Source of the DNA: an uncultured Clostridia bacterium
GTDB taxonomy: Bacteria > Bacillota > Clostridia > TANB77 > CAG-508
Direction of reading: 5' to 3'
DNA: 64,000 nt
Assembly (NCBI GenBank): GCA_934120675.1
Contig: CAKOUU010000007.1
Span: forward strand, 1 to 64,000
The position numbers and the translations under genes were made by a program. Positions 35,489 through 45,028 of this stretch are shown one piece after another. The notes under the pieces are model-generated. The model saw nothing but the letters and a program-made list of their open reading frames with translations, searched no databases and had not been told where the DNA came from. Each line of letters opens with the position of its first letter. Position 1 is the stretch's first letter.

Positions 35489-36778
35489 ATGAGTGAAAAA
35501 GAACAAAACGACATTGTTATAGAGATAAATGATTTAGTTAAAAAATATAAAATGTATAATAGAAAACAAGACAGACTAATAGAAACAATTTTTCCAAAGC
35601 TCAATAGACATACAGATTTTACAGCAATTAATCATTTGAATTTAGAAATAAAAAAAGGTGAAGTTGTAGGCCTTTTAGGAAAAAATGGTGCTGGTAAATC
35701 TACATTATTGAAAATGGTTACAGGTGTAGTTGTACCAACATCAGGAGAACTAAAAATAAAAGGAAAAATAAGTTCATTACTAGAACTTGGAGCAGCTTTT
35801 AATATGGACTTAACAGGTGAAGAAAATATTTATCAACATGGACAAGTTATGGGACTTACAAATCAAGAAATTGAAGCTACAAAACAAGACATAATTGATT
35901 TTGCGGACATTGGAGAACATTTATATCAACCAGTAAAAACATATTCTTCAGGTATGTTTGCAAGACTTGCATTTGCATGTGCAATAAATGTAGATCCAGA
36001 TATATTAATAGTTGATGAAGTACTTTCTGTAGGAGATATGGCATTTCAATTAAAATGTTTTAAAAAGTTTGAAGAATTCAAAGCTAAAGGAAAAACAATT
36101 CTTTTTGTAACACACAATGTAGGAGATGTTTTAAGAAACTGTACAAGAACTATAATTCTTGAAAACGGGACTAAAACATTTGATGGTGATGTAAAAGAAG
36201 GAGTAGAATTATACAAGAAAATAATAACAGGGAACTCTCCAAAAGAAAAACAACAAGAAAAAAATCAAAACAAAAAAGAAATACAAAAAGACAAAAATAC
36301 TTGGAAATCACATTTTAATGAAAATCCAAATTTAATTGAATATGGAAATATGGATGCAGAAGTAATTGATTATGGAATTTTTGATAAAGATGATAAATAT
36401 CTGACAGTTATAAACAACGAAAAAGAAGTAGTTTTAAAATCAAAAATAAAATTTAATAAAGAAGTTGACAACCCGATATTTACTATGACAGTTAAGAACT
36501 TTAATGGAATAGAGGTTGCTGGAACTAATACAATGATAGAAAAAATTTATCCAGGTCAATTTAAAAAAGGTGATGTTGTAGAAGTAAAATTTATACAAAA
36601 ACTACCTTTGGCACCTAATAAATATACACTTTCATTTAGTTGTACACATATAAATGCAAAAGGCGAATTAGAAGTTTTAAATAGAAAGTATGAAGCTTTA
36701 TTAATTGAAATTATGGCTAATAAAAATTGCGTAGGAATTGTAAATTTGGATACTAAAATTGAAATTAAGAGGGATTAA
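35489..36778 (+). CDS. ABC polysaccharide exporter ATPase with C-terminal glycan-binding domain, Wzt-like
   Basis: This 429-residue ATPase has Walker A GLLGKNGAGKST (about residues 60-71), ABC signature YSSGMFARLAFA, Walker B ILIVDEV and the switch His in VTHNVGD. Residues 275-429 form an extra beta-rich domain (VVLKSKIKFNKEVDNP, PLAPNKYTLSFSC) like the Wzt C-terminal domain, which in known systems reads a terminal modification of the polymer before export. This suggests a capped polysaccharide. AAAGGA precedes the ATG. It pairs with the permease and is followed two bases later by an MBL-fold gene. Confidence 0.93.
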   Translation: MSEKEQNDIVIEINDLVKKYKMYNRKQDRLIETIFPKLNRHTDFTAINHLNLEIKKGEVVGLLGKNGAGKSTLLKMVTGVVVPTSGELKIKGKISSLLELGAAFNMDLTGEENIYQHGQVMGLTNQEIEATKQDIIDFADIGEHLYQPVKTYSSGMFARLAFACAINVDPDILIVDEVLSVGDMAFQLKCFKKFEEFKAKGKTILFVTHNVGDVLRNCTRTIILENGTKTFDGDVKEGVELYKKIITGNSPKEKQQEKNQNKKEIQKDKNTWKSHFNENPNLIEYGNMDAEVIDYGIFDKDDKYLTVINNEKEVVLKSKIKFNKEVDNPIFTMTVKNFNGIEVAGTNTMIEKIYPGQFKKGDVVEVKFIQKLPLAPNKYTLSFSCTHINAKGELEVLNRKYEALLIEIMANKNCVGIVNLDTKIEIKRD

Positions 36779-36780
36779 GA

Positions 36781-37671
36781 ATGAAAAAAAGAATTTCTAT
36801 ATTTGTAATAATAATACTTATTATTTTAATAGTATTTGGACTTGCCCAAATAAATAAAGGGAAAATTGAATTAACTCAATTATCTTCACATTCAAAAGAT
36901 AGAATGATGGGCTATATAGTAAGAACACAACATGGTAAAACAATTGTAATAGATGGTGGTATGAGTAAAGATACTGATAATTTAAAAGAATTTTTAAAGA
37001 AATATAATAATCATGTAGATTATTGGTTTATAACGCATCCACATATGGACCATGCAGGAGCATTTATAAATATAATAGACAATGATAATAATATCAAAAT
37101 AGATAATGTATATTATTCTGCAAATGATCTGGACTGGTATAAAAAGTATGCTGGAGCCAGAGTAAGCGAGATAGAAGATTTTTATAGAGTTTTGGAAAAT
37201 GACAAAATTAAACAAGTTGAAAAACAACCACAAATTGGTGAAGCAATTAAAATAGACAATGTAGAAATAGAAATTCTTGGAATAAATAATCCGGAAATAA
37301 CAACAAATCCTATCAATAATTCAAGTATGGTATTTAAATTAAAAGTAAATAATAAATCAATATTATTTTTGGGAGATACAGGAGAAGAAAGCTCAAATAA
37401 ACTAGTAAAAGAATATGGTAAAAAACTAAAAAGTGATATAGTTCAAGTAGCACATCATGGACAACAAGGTGCAACAGAAGAATTATATAAACTTGTAGAT
37501 CCTGAAATATGTTTATGGCCAACAGAAGAATGGTTATGGAATAATGATTATGGACAAGGCTTTAATACAGGACCATTTAAAACACTTGAAACAAGGGAAT
37601 GGATGGAAAAATTAAATGTAAAGAAAAATTATGTAGCAAAAGATGGCGATGTTACAATTGAGATAAAATAA
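36781..37671 (+). CDS. Membrane-anchored metallo-beta-lactamase-fold hydrolase
   Basis: This 296-residue protein has an N-terminal anchor (residues 4-23) and an outer MBL domain. It has TIVIDGG, the metal motif HPHMDHAGAF (HxHxDH), then LFLGDTGEESS and VQVAHHGQQG. ComEC-type and phosphorylcholine-esterase-type (Pce) enzymes share this pattern; being alone and anchored outside, a phosphodiesterase on a wall polymer is possible. The gene begins two bases after wzt, with its AGAGGG inside the wzt end, so it belongs to the export operon. The true substrate is unknown. Confidence 0.82.
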   Translation: MKKRISIFVIIILIILIVFGLAQINKGKIELTQLSSHSKDRMMGYIVRTQHGKTIVIDGGMSKDTDNLKEFLKKYNNHVDYWFITHPHMDHAGAFINIIDNDNNIKIDNVYYSANDLDWYKKYAGARVSEIEDFYRVLENDKIKQVEKQPQIGEAIKIDNVEIEILGINNPEITTNPINNSSMVFKLKVNNKSILFLGDTGEESSNKLVKEYGKKLKSDIVQVAHHGQQGATEELYKLVDPEICLWPTEEWLWNNDYGQGFNTGPFKTLETREWMEKLNVKKNYVAKDGDVTIEIK

Positions 37672-37727
37672 ATAGATAATTCTTTTTCAACCAGGCTCGC
37701 TACATTAAGAAAGGAATAATTGTAATC

Positions 37728-38720
37728 ATGAATGAAACAATAGATATATTACTTGCAACTTATAATGGAGAAAAATATTTAAAAGAACAAATTGAAAGCA
37801 TTTTAAATCAAACATATTCTAATATAAGGCTTATAATATCAGATGACTGCTCAACAGATAAAACAAAAGAAATTATAAAAGAATATGAAGAAAAAGATAA
37901 TAGAATCATAAGCTATTTCCATGAAAAAAATTTTGGATATGTAAAAAATTTTGAATTTCTATTATCAAAAGTAGAAAATGAAATATATATGTTGTCAGAC
38001 CAAGATGATGTATGGCTATCAACAAAGGTAGAACATACATATAAAAAACTAAAAGAAACAGACGCAGATTTGGTATTTACAGATTTAGAAGTTGTAAATG
38101 AAAAATTAGAAACAATATATCCATCATTTAATGATTTTATGTTGCTTTCAAGAAAAATAAAAAAATATTTACATAGCTATAGACTACAATATTTATATAA
38201 TTGTGTAACAGGTTGCACATTAATGTCAAAAAAGAAATTTATTGAAATGATATTACCAATACCAACACAGTCAAAATATGCAATTCATGATACTTGGATA
38301 GCATGTACAGTTGCAAACAATGGTAAAATGGAGTATTTAGATGAAAAAACAATAAAATATAGACAACATGGAAATAACCAAGTTGGAACAGATAAAATAT
38401 CACATAAATTTTCAAAATTACAACAAGTTAGGGATTTATTTATTGAGGTAAAATTAGGCTTGTTTAGAACATATGTAGAAAATGATAGAATATTTAATAA
38501 CGAACTAAAAGAAAAAAATAAAAAAGCATTAAATTATTTTGAAATGATAAAAGATAAAAAACACGTTAATTTCAGACAATGGAATGTATTTCATGATTTA
38601 TATAAAACAGAAACATTGAGTTATTACTTATTAAATTTCTTTATTATGAATTTACCAGGAATATCTAAAGGATTATTTGCTATTAGATATGGGGTTTTAA
38701 AAATTTTAGGAAAAAGGTAA
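37728..38720 (+). CDS. GT2 glycosyltransferase, rhamnosyltransferase-like
   Basis: This 330-residue GT-A enzyme starts ETIDILLATYNGEKYLKEQI and has SDDCSTDKTKE and the metal-binding MLSDQDDVWLSTK. AIHDTWIACTVA and YRQHGNNQVG match the same subgroup as the GT2 at 30159. It is expected to add one sugar to the lipid-linked glycan at the cytoplasmic face. GAAAGGA lies upstream of the ATG. Donor and linkage cannot be told from the sequence. Confidence 0.88.
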   Translation: MNETIDILLATYNGEKYLKEQIESILNQTYSNIRLIISDDCSTDKTKEIIKEYEEKDNRIISYFHEKNFGYVKNFEFLLSKVENEIYMLSDQDDVWLSTKVEHTYKKLKETDADLVFTDLEVVNEKLETIYPSFNDFMLLSRKIKKYLHSYRLQYLYNCVTGCTLMSKKKFIEMILPIPTQSKYAIHDTWIACTVANNGKMEYLDEKTIKYRQHGNNQVGTDKISHKFSKLQQVRDLFIEVKLGLFRTYVENDRIFNNELKEKNKKALNYFEMIKDKKHVNFRQWNVFHDLYKTETLSYYLLNFFIMNLPGISKGLFAIRYGVLKILGKR

Positions 38721-38752
38721 TATTTAAGCCTTAAGAAAGGAGTGAGTTTTAT

Positions 38753-40201
38753 ATGAAATTCACAGACTGGTACGAAGTAGAAAAAGATGCCAAAGTTCTT
38801 ATTGTTGAGAAAAATACTGAAACAATAGAACAATATAAAAACAATAAATATGATTATATTTATTTAAATGGAATTTTAGAAAATGCAAATAAATTCTTTG
38901 AAACTACTAACCCTTACTTTGATTTACTTGTTTTTTTTAAAGGATTATTAACAGAAAAAGGTACACTATTTATAGCTGTTAATAATGCTAAAGGCGTTCA
39001 ATATATTGCAGGGAAGAAAAGTGAACATTGCAAAAAAATATATGACTCATTGGAAAATCAATTTGATAAAGGAAAACTTTTTACAAAAAAAGAATTAGAG
39101 AAAATTATATCAACTTTAGGACTTAAAAATAAAAAGATGTATTATCCATTGCCTAATTATGAAATACCAAATGTTATTTTTACAGATAATTATTTGCCGG
39201 ATAATAGCAATAGCAAATTAAATTACAATGTTATATATAATGAAGAAAGCCTAGTGATACAAAGTGAAATAAATCTACTAAAAATAATGATAAGTGAAGA
39301 AAAATTTACTGAATTTACTAATTCATATATAGTAGAACTTTCTAATAGACAAATAAACAATAATTTTAAATATTATAGTTTTAATAATATGAGAAAAGAT
39401 AAGTATTCTTTAATATTAAAGATGAATGACGAATATGTAATTAAAACTCCACAAACAAAAGAAGCATTAGAACACATAAAAAACATAAATAATATTGCAA
39501 ATAAATTAAGAGAAAAAGGCTTTGATATAGCTGAAGAAGGACAACAAGATATAGTTAAAAGCAAATTGATAAAATATCCACAATTTGATAGTTATTTAAT
39601 GTCTTTAGTTGAAGAAAATAAAGTTGAAGAAGTATATAAAGCAATTGATAACTGGTATGATTATTTACAAGACAAATTAAAGCCAGATGACAAAGGTTTT
39701 GTAAAAGATGGATTTATCGATATGGTTTTTGAAAATACTTTTTATAATAAAGCTGAAAATGAGTATGTATTTTTTGACCAAGAATGGTATAAAGAAAATA
39801 TTCCAATTAAATTTATAATGTATAGAGCAATTAAAAACTTATATGCACATAATCCAAAAATTGAAAATGTTATTTCCGAAGAAAAAATACTAAACAGATA
39901 TGACATTAAAAATGATGAATATCAAAAACAAGAAGAACAAATGCAAGAAGAAATTATAGATAATGATAAAAGAAAATTTTACTCAAAACAATATGAATAT
40001 ATGATAAAACCTGAAGAAATAAAACAAATAATTAAAGATATTAAAAAAATTAATAAAGATAATGTGGAATTAGTTGAAGGAGTAGAATATTTAAAAAATC
40101 AAATAAGAGAAAAAGATAATATTATAAAAGAATTAGAACAAGAAAAAATCAGTGACAAGATATTTAAAAAATTCAAATCAAAAACTAATAAAAAAGGATA
40201 G
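38753..40201 (+). CDS. Degenerate methyltransferase domain fused to a kinase-like domain
   Basis: This 482-residue protein has three parts. Residues 1-145 resemble a class I SAM methyltransferase (AKVLIVEKN, YDYIYLNGILENANKF, LLTEKGTLFIAVNN) but lack the glycine-rich SAM loop, as if about 50 residues after strand one were deleted. Residues 190-385 look like an aminoglycoside/choline-kinase-type phosphotransferase: a possible ATP lysine in DEYVIKTPQ and a metal site in YVFFDQEWYKE. The end (400-482) is a coiled coil. AAAGGAG precedes the start. Its stop is five bases before the next GT2 gene. It may add phosphate to the glycan; that is an inference. Confidence 0.6.
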   Translation: MKFTDWYEVEKDAKVLIVEKNTETIEQYKNNKYDYIYLNGILENANKFFETTNPYFDLLVFFKGLLTEKGTLFIAVNNAKGVQYIAGKKSEHCKKIYDSLENQFDKGKLFTKKELEKIISTLGLKNKKMYYPLPNYEIPNVIFTDNYLPDNSNSKLNYNVIYNEESLVIQSEINLLKIMISEEKFTEFTNSYIVELSNRQINNNFKYYSFNNMRKDKYSLILKMNDEYVIKTPQTKEALEHIKNINNIANKLREKGFDIAEEGQQDIVKSKLIKYPQFDSYLMSLVEENKVEEVYKAIDNWYDYLQDKLKPDDKGFVKDGFIDMVFENTFYNKAENEYVFFDQEWYKENIPIKFIMYRAIKNLYAHNPKIENVISEEKILNRYDIKNDEYQKQEEQMQEEIIDNDKRKFYSKQYEYMIKPEEIKQIIKDIKKINKDNVELVEGVEYLKNQIREKDNIIKELEQEKISDKIFKKFKSKTNKKG

Positions 40202-40205
40202 AAAA

Positions 40206-41966
40206 ATGTTAAAAAAAATAATGTTAAAAATATATAAAAAAATATTTAAATATACACCACAAGAAAAATTCGACTTAGAGGAAAATGAAAATTACCAAAA
40301 ATGGATAGAAAAATACGAACCTAAATATGACGAATTAGAAAAACAAAGAGAAACAACATTTGAATACATGCCTAAAATCAGTATAGTAGTTCCAATGTAT
40401 AATACGCCTGAAAAATACTTTAAAGAATTATTGGAATCAATAACTGAACAAACATATGAAAATTGGGAATTATGTTTAGCAGATGGAAGCCCTGAAAAGG
40501 CAGAATATTTAGAAGATTTAATAAAGCCTTTAGGAGACAAAATAAAATATAAACTTCTAAGTGAAAATAAGGGAATATCAGGAAATTCAAATGAAGCATT
40601 AAAATTAGCAACAGGTGATTTTATTGCATTATTGGATCACGACGACATAATACCTAAATTTGCATTATATGAAATAGTAAAAACTATTAATGAAAACCCA
40701 GATGTTGATTTTATATATACAGACGAAGATAAAATATTAGAAGAAAATGAAAAAAGAATTTCGCCTCATTTTAAGCAAGACTATGCAATTGATACTTTAA
40801 GAAGTTATAATTATATATGTCATTTTAGTATATTCAAAAAAGAACTTATGGACAAGCTTGGAGGATTTAATAGTGAATTTGATGGAAGCCAAGATTATGA
40901 TTTAATTCTAAGAGCTACAGAACAAGCAAAGCATATAGTTCATATACCAAAAATTTTGTATAATTGGAGAATTAGTAGTACATCTGTTGCGTCAGGAGCA
41001 GCAGCAAAACCATATGCCTATGAAGCAGCAAAAAGGGCAATATTAGCAAGTATAGAAAGACATGGAATACAGGGTGCTAAAGTAGAAGATTCAAGAATAA
41101 TTGGTTTATATAAAGTGACATATCCAGTAAAAGGTGAACCTAAAATATCAATTATAATACCAAATAAAGACCATAAAAAAGACCTAAAAAGATGTATAAA
41201 ATCAATATTAAAATCAACATATAAAAATTATGAAATAATAATAGTTGAAAACAATAGCAAAGAAAAAAACATATTTAAATATTATAAAAAATTAGAAAAA
41301 AATCCAAATATTAAAATAGAAAAATGCGAAATGTCAATATTTAACTATTCAAAATTAAATAATTATGGAGCAAGCAAGGCAAATGGAGAATATTTTGTAT
41401 TTTTAAACAATGACACAAAAATAATAACAAATAATTGGCTAGAAACAATTATAAGTAATTGCCAAAGAGAAGAAATTGGAGCAATAGGGGCAAAATTAAT
41501 ATACAAAAATAAAAGAATTCAACACGCAGGAGTTGTATTAAATTTAACAGGAACAGCTGGACATGTAAATTGGAATGAAAAAGAAAATAACCCAGGATAT
41601 TTTGGAAGAATAATGATACAACAAAATGTAAGTGCTGTTACAGGTGCTTTACTAGGGGTATCAAAGAAAACTTTTGACCAAGTAAATGGATTTGACGAAA
41701 CATTTCCAATAGCATATAATGATGTTGATTTTTGCTTAAAAATACAGGATATTGGAAAATTAATAACATACAATCCTTATATAGAGGCATATCACTATGA
41801 ATCACAATCAAGAGGATATGAAGATACAGAAGAAAAGCAGAAGAGATTAAAAAAGGAAGAAAATAAATTAAAGAAAAAATGGAAGAAATATTTTGATGTT
41901 ACAGATAAATATTATAGTCCTAATTTAAGAACTGATGTACCTAATATGAGAATAAAATTTAATTAA
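40206..41966 (+). CDS. Two-domain GT2 glycosyltransferase
   Basis: This 586-residue protein has two GT-A modules. The first (about 55-260) has KISIVVPMYNTPEKYF, LADGSPEKAEY and ALLDHDDIIP, then YTDEDKI. The second (about 315-580) has KISIIIPNKDHKKDL, VENNS, FLNNDTKII and NDVDFCLKIQ. Such proteins resemble chain-building glycosyltransferases with O-antigen or galactan-like repeats. The start MLKKIMLKI has AAAGGAT overlapping the upstream stop, so translation is probably coupled. A 147-bp palindrome follows. Confidence 0.88.
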   Translation: MLKKIMLKIYKKIFKYTPQEKFDLEENENYQKWIEKYEPKYDELEKQRETTFEYMPKISIVVPMYNTPEKYFKELLESITEQTYENWELCLADGSPEKAEYLEDLIKPLGDKIKYKLLSENKGISGNSNEALKLATGDFIALLDHDDIIPKFALYEIVKTINENPDVDFIYTDEDKILEENEKRISPHFKQDYAIDTLRSYNYICHFSIFKKELMDKLGGFNSEFDGSQDYDLILRATEQAKHIVHIPKILYNWRISSTSVASGAAAKPYAYEAAKRAILASIERHGIQGAKVEDSRIIGLYKVTYPVKGEPKISIIIPNKDHKKDLKRCIKSILKSTYKNYEIIIVENNSKEKNIFKYYKKLEKNPNIKIEKCEMSIFNYSKLNNYGASKANGEYFVFLNNDTKIITNNWLETIISNCQREEIGAIGAKLIYKNKRIQHAGVVLNLTGTAGHVNWNEKENNPGYFGRIMIQQNVSAVTGALLGVSKKTFDQVNGFDETFPIAYNDVDFCLKIQDIGKLITYNPYIEAYHYESQSRGYEDTEEKQKRLKKEENKLKKKWKKYFDVTDKYYSPNLRTDVPNMRIKFN

Positions 41967-41980
41967 ATAATTTGTTTTTA

Positions 41981-42127
41981 TATTTCATAATATATTGTTT
42001 TTTTAATACCTTGGTGTCGCAAACTCCATATCTAAAAATACTAGTATGTAGTTTGCTCCAGTTCGCACTCACATTCGTTCGTTTGGTCGCTTACGCGGTA
42101 TTTTCAAAAACAATATATTATGAAATA
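41981..42127. repeat. 147-bp palindromic element with 22-bp perfect arms
   Basis: The arms TATTTCATAATATATTGTTT (plus TT) at 41981-42002 and their complement at 42106-42127 match perfectly. A second pair, AATACC/GGTATT, lies just inside. The centre contains a hairpin GCAAACT/AGTTTGC and, read on the minus strand, GCGTAAGCGACCAAACGAAC, similar to GAGCGAAGCGAG-type intergenic motifs. There is no ORF. It fills almost all of the 221-bp gap between two glycosyltransferase genes. MITE, REP-like or regulatory hairpin are all possible. Confidence 0.8.
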
Positions 42128-42187
42128 GAAATAAATTTGAAATTTCAATAAATTTGATATAAATCATAAAAATGAAAGGAATTAACA

Positions 42188-43882
42188 ATGAAATTTGATA
42201 TAGTAATAGTAACATATAATTCAAAAAAATGGATGAAAAACTGTATTGACAGTATCGAAAGACAAACAAACTTTGACACAAAAAATATAAACCTTTACAT
42301 AGTAGATAATGGCTCAAAAGACGGAACACAAGACTATGTAACAGAACGTAGTCAAAACACAAACTTAGGCAAAATAGAACTTGTAGTAACGGGTCAAAAC
42401 CTAGGATTTGGAAAAGCCAATAACTATGGATTTGAAAAGGGAAATTCTGAATATGTATTTTTCTTAAACCCTGATACAGAATTAATGGAAGATACAATGT
42501 ATGAATTAAAAGAATCAATTGAAAATTCTACAAATGATTTTGGAATGTGGGAATGTAGACAAAAACCATATGAGCATCCAAAAATGTATAATATTTTAAC
42601 AGGAGAAACAACATGGGCATCTGGAGCATGTTTTGTAGCAAAAAGAGAAGTTTTTAAAAAAGTTGGTGGATTTGATAAAAATATTTTCATGTATGCAGAA
42701 GATGTTGATTTAAGTTGGAATGTTAGATTACATGGATATAAAATTAAATATGTTCCAAAATCTGTGGTCGTTCACTATTGCTATAAAGAAGCAGGAGAAG
42801 TAAAACCGGTTCAATATTATAACAGCATAATTAATAATCTTAACTTAAGGAGAAAATATGGTTCTTTAAGACAAAGATTAGCATGGTATAAGCACTTTTA
42901 TAGAGTATTAAAAGGTTCAACACCATTTAGATATGCAAAAAGAAATTTAGTAAAACAATATTTTAAAAATTTAAAATATACAACATATTATACAGGATGG
43001 AGAAATAAACCAGAAAACAAAGAATATTTTTCAAAATTTGAACCTAAATTTGTATATTTTGATTATGAATATGTAAGACAAGGAGATTTTGAACCAATAG
43101 AAACAAAATTGGAAAATGAGCCTTTAGTTTCAGTTATTGTTAGAACTTGTGGAAGACCAAATGTCTTAAGAGAAAATCTTATATCTTTAAGAAATCAAAC
43201 CTACAAGAATATTGAAGTTGTAATAGTGGAAGACGGAGAAAATAAATCAGAGAAAATGATAAAAGAAGAATTCTCAGATTTAAATATTGTATATAAAGCA
43301 ACAGGAGAAAAACAGGGAAGATGTAAAGTTGGAAACTTGGGAATGGAATTATCAAGTGGAAAATATTTAAATTTCTTGGATGATGATGACCTATTCTTTG
43401 CTGACCATGTTGAAACTTTGGTACAAGCATTAGAAAAACATAGTGAATACAAAATTGCATATTCAACATCTTTTGAAACAAAAATAGAAGTAAAATCAAG
43501 AGAACCAAAATATGAATATGTTGAAGAATCAAGAGTTGTAGTTCACAATAGACCATTTTCTAGAATTAGACTTTTAGATATAAATTTATTTCCAATTCAA
43601 GCTGTTATGTTTGAAAGAAGTATATATGAAAAATTCGGTGGTTTTGATTTAGAACTTGATAATTTAGAAGACTGGGAGATGTGGCAAAGATATTCTACAG
43701 AAAACACATATTTATATGTGCCAAAAACAACATCTTTGTATAGAGTTCCTGCAAAACAGGAAAACTATAGGGAAAGACAAGAAGAGCTTAACTCATATTA
43801 CGAGAAAGCAAAAGAAAGAATAAATTCAAGAAATATAATAATAAAACCAGAAGAATTAATAAAAGAAATACAAAATATATAA
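42188..43882 (+). CDS. Two-domain GT2 glycosyltransferase (rhamnosyltransferase-like plus second GT2)
   Basis: This 564-residue protein begins with a rhamnosyltransferase-like GT2 domain (DIVIVTYNSKKWMKNCIDSI, VDNGSKDGTQ, FLNPDTELM, MYAEDVDLSWN). A linker follows (about 230-310) and then a second GT2 domain (VSVIVRTCGRPNVLRENLIS, EDGENKS, LDDDDLFFADHVE). It could add two successive sugars. AAAGGA precedes the ATG. It is transcribed with the acyltransferase and membrane-protein genes that follow at short spacing. Confidence 0.88.
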   Translation: MKFDIVIVTYNSKKWMKNCIDSIERQTNFDTKNINLYIVDNGSKDGTQDYVTERSQNTNLGKIELVVTGQNLGFGKANNYGFEKGNSEYVFFLNPDTELMEDTMYELKESIENSTNDFGMWECRQKPYEHPKMYNILTGETTWASGACFVAKREVFKKVGGFDKNIFMYAEDVDLSWNVRLHGYKIKYVPKSVVVHYCYKEAGEVKPVQYYNSIINNLNLRRKYGSLRQRLAWYKHFYRVLKGSTPFRYAKRNLVKQYFKNLKYTTYYTGWRNKPENKEYFSKFEPKFVYFDYEYVRQGDFEPIETKLENEPLVSVIVRTCGRPNVLRENLISLRNQTYKNIEVVIVEDGENKSEKMIKEEFSDLNIVYKATGEKQGRCKVGNLGMELSSGKYLNFLDDDDLFFADHVETLVQALEKHSEYKIAYSTSFETKIEVKSREPKYEYVEESRVVVHNRPFSRIRLLDINLFPIQAVMFERSIYEKFGGFDLELDNLEDWEMWQRYSTENTYLYVPKTTSLYRVPAKQENYRERQEELNSYYEKAKERINSRNIIIKPEELIKEIQNI

Positions 43883-43901
43883 ATAAAAGGGATAAGGTAA
43901 A

Positions 43902-45011
43902 ATGAAAATAGATACAGAAAAATTAAAACAAGAACAAACACTGCAAGAGAGATATGACAGAAAAAATAATACATTTGATTATATAAGAATAATATTAGCT
44001 TTATTTGTAATAGTTGCACATTCATACCCAATATTTTTTGGAATTGGTGCATCTGATGTAATAACTAGTAAAGTATTAAGAACTGAGACATTAGGAGGAA
44101 TAGCAGTAATTGGTTTCTTCATATTAAGTGGATTTATGATTACACAAAGTATATTACATTGCAAAAATATGAAAGAATTTATATTAAAAAGAATTGTAAG
44201 AATATTTCCTGCATTAATTGTTATGCTGTTATTAACGGTTTTTGTATTGGGCCCAATGGTATATCAAGGAAATATAGTAGATTACTTTAAAAATGCAAGT
44301 GTATGGAAATATCTAGGACAAAATATTAATTTATTTGGAAATACTGCATATTCAATAGAGGGAGTATTTGCAAATAATCCATATCCAGGAGCTATAAATG
44401 GCTCTTTGTGGACATTAAAACATGAATTTATTTTGTATATAGTATTAATAGTATTATCAATGTGTACAGTATTAAAAAATAAAAAAGCTATGCTTGCTTT
44501 AACAGGAGTAAGTATTGTAACATATGTATTAAGTATACCATTAAAACCAGTTTTAGGATGTTTAACACATATTGGAGTTATAATGGAAATAAGTCAATTT
44601 GTAAAATTAGCAATGTATTTCTTTATTGGTGCAAGTATTTATTTATATAAAGATAAAATAAAAATGAGCTTTCCATATTTTGTATTTGCAGTTATAATAT
44701 TGTTTACTGGTATGTGCTTAAATGTAACAAAATATGCTTTAATAATAACAATGCCATATATAATAATGTATTTAGGGACATTTAAATTTAGTAAAAATTT
44801 TCTTGGAAAAATCGGTGATTTTTCTTATGGATTATATATTTATGCGTTCCCAATACAGCAATTATTGGTATTCTATTTCAAAAATAATTTGACAATATGG
44901 ACATATATGTTATCTGCAACTGTAGTAACTAGTATATTTGCAATATTAAGTACAGTTTTAATTGATAATAATACAAAAAAATTAAAGAAAAAAATTTCAG
45001 CAAGAGTATAA
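43902..45011 (+). CDS. Membrane O-acyltransferase, acyltransferase-3 family
   Basis: This 369-residue integral membrane protein has about ten hydrophobic segments and the family's opening: NTFDYIRIILALFVIVAHSYPIFFG (catalytic His in VAHSYP is visible), then GGIAVIGFFILSGFMITQS and RIVRIFPALIV. Such enzymes usually move acetyl groups onto extracellular sugars. In this locus it probably acetylates the polysaccharide. GGGATAAGG lies before the ATG and the gene is 19 bases after the two-domain GT2. Confidence 0.9.
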   Translation: MKIDTEKLKQEQTLQERYDRKNNTFDYIRIILALFVIVAHSYPIFFGIGASDVITSKVLRTETLGGIAVIGFFILSGFMITQSILHCKNMKEFILKRIVRIFPALIVMLLLTVFVLGPMVYQGNIVDYFKNASVWKYLGQNINLFGNTAYSIEGVFANNPYPGAINGSLWTLKHEFILYIVLIVLSMCTVLKNKKAMLALTGVSIVTYVLSIPLKPVLGCLTHIGVIMEISQFVKLAMYFFIGASIYLYKDKIKMSFPYFVFAVIILFTGMCLNVTKYALIITMPYIIMYLGTFKFSKNFLGKIGDFSYGLYIYAFPIQQLLVFYFKNNLTIWTYMLSATVVTSIFAILSTVLIDNNTKKLKKKISARV

Positions 45012-45028
45012 AAATATAAGGAGAAAAA

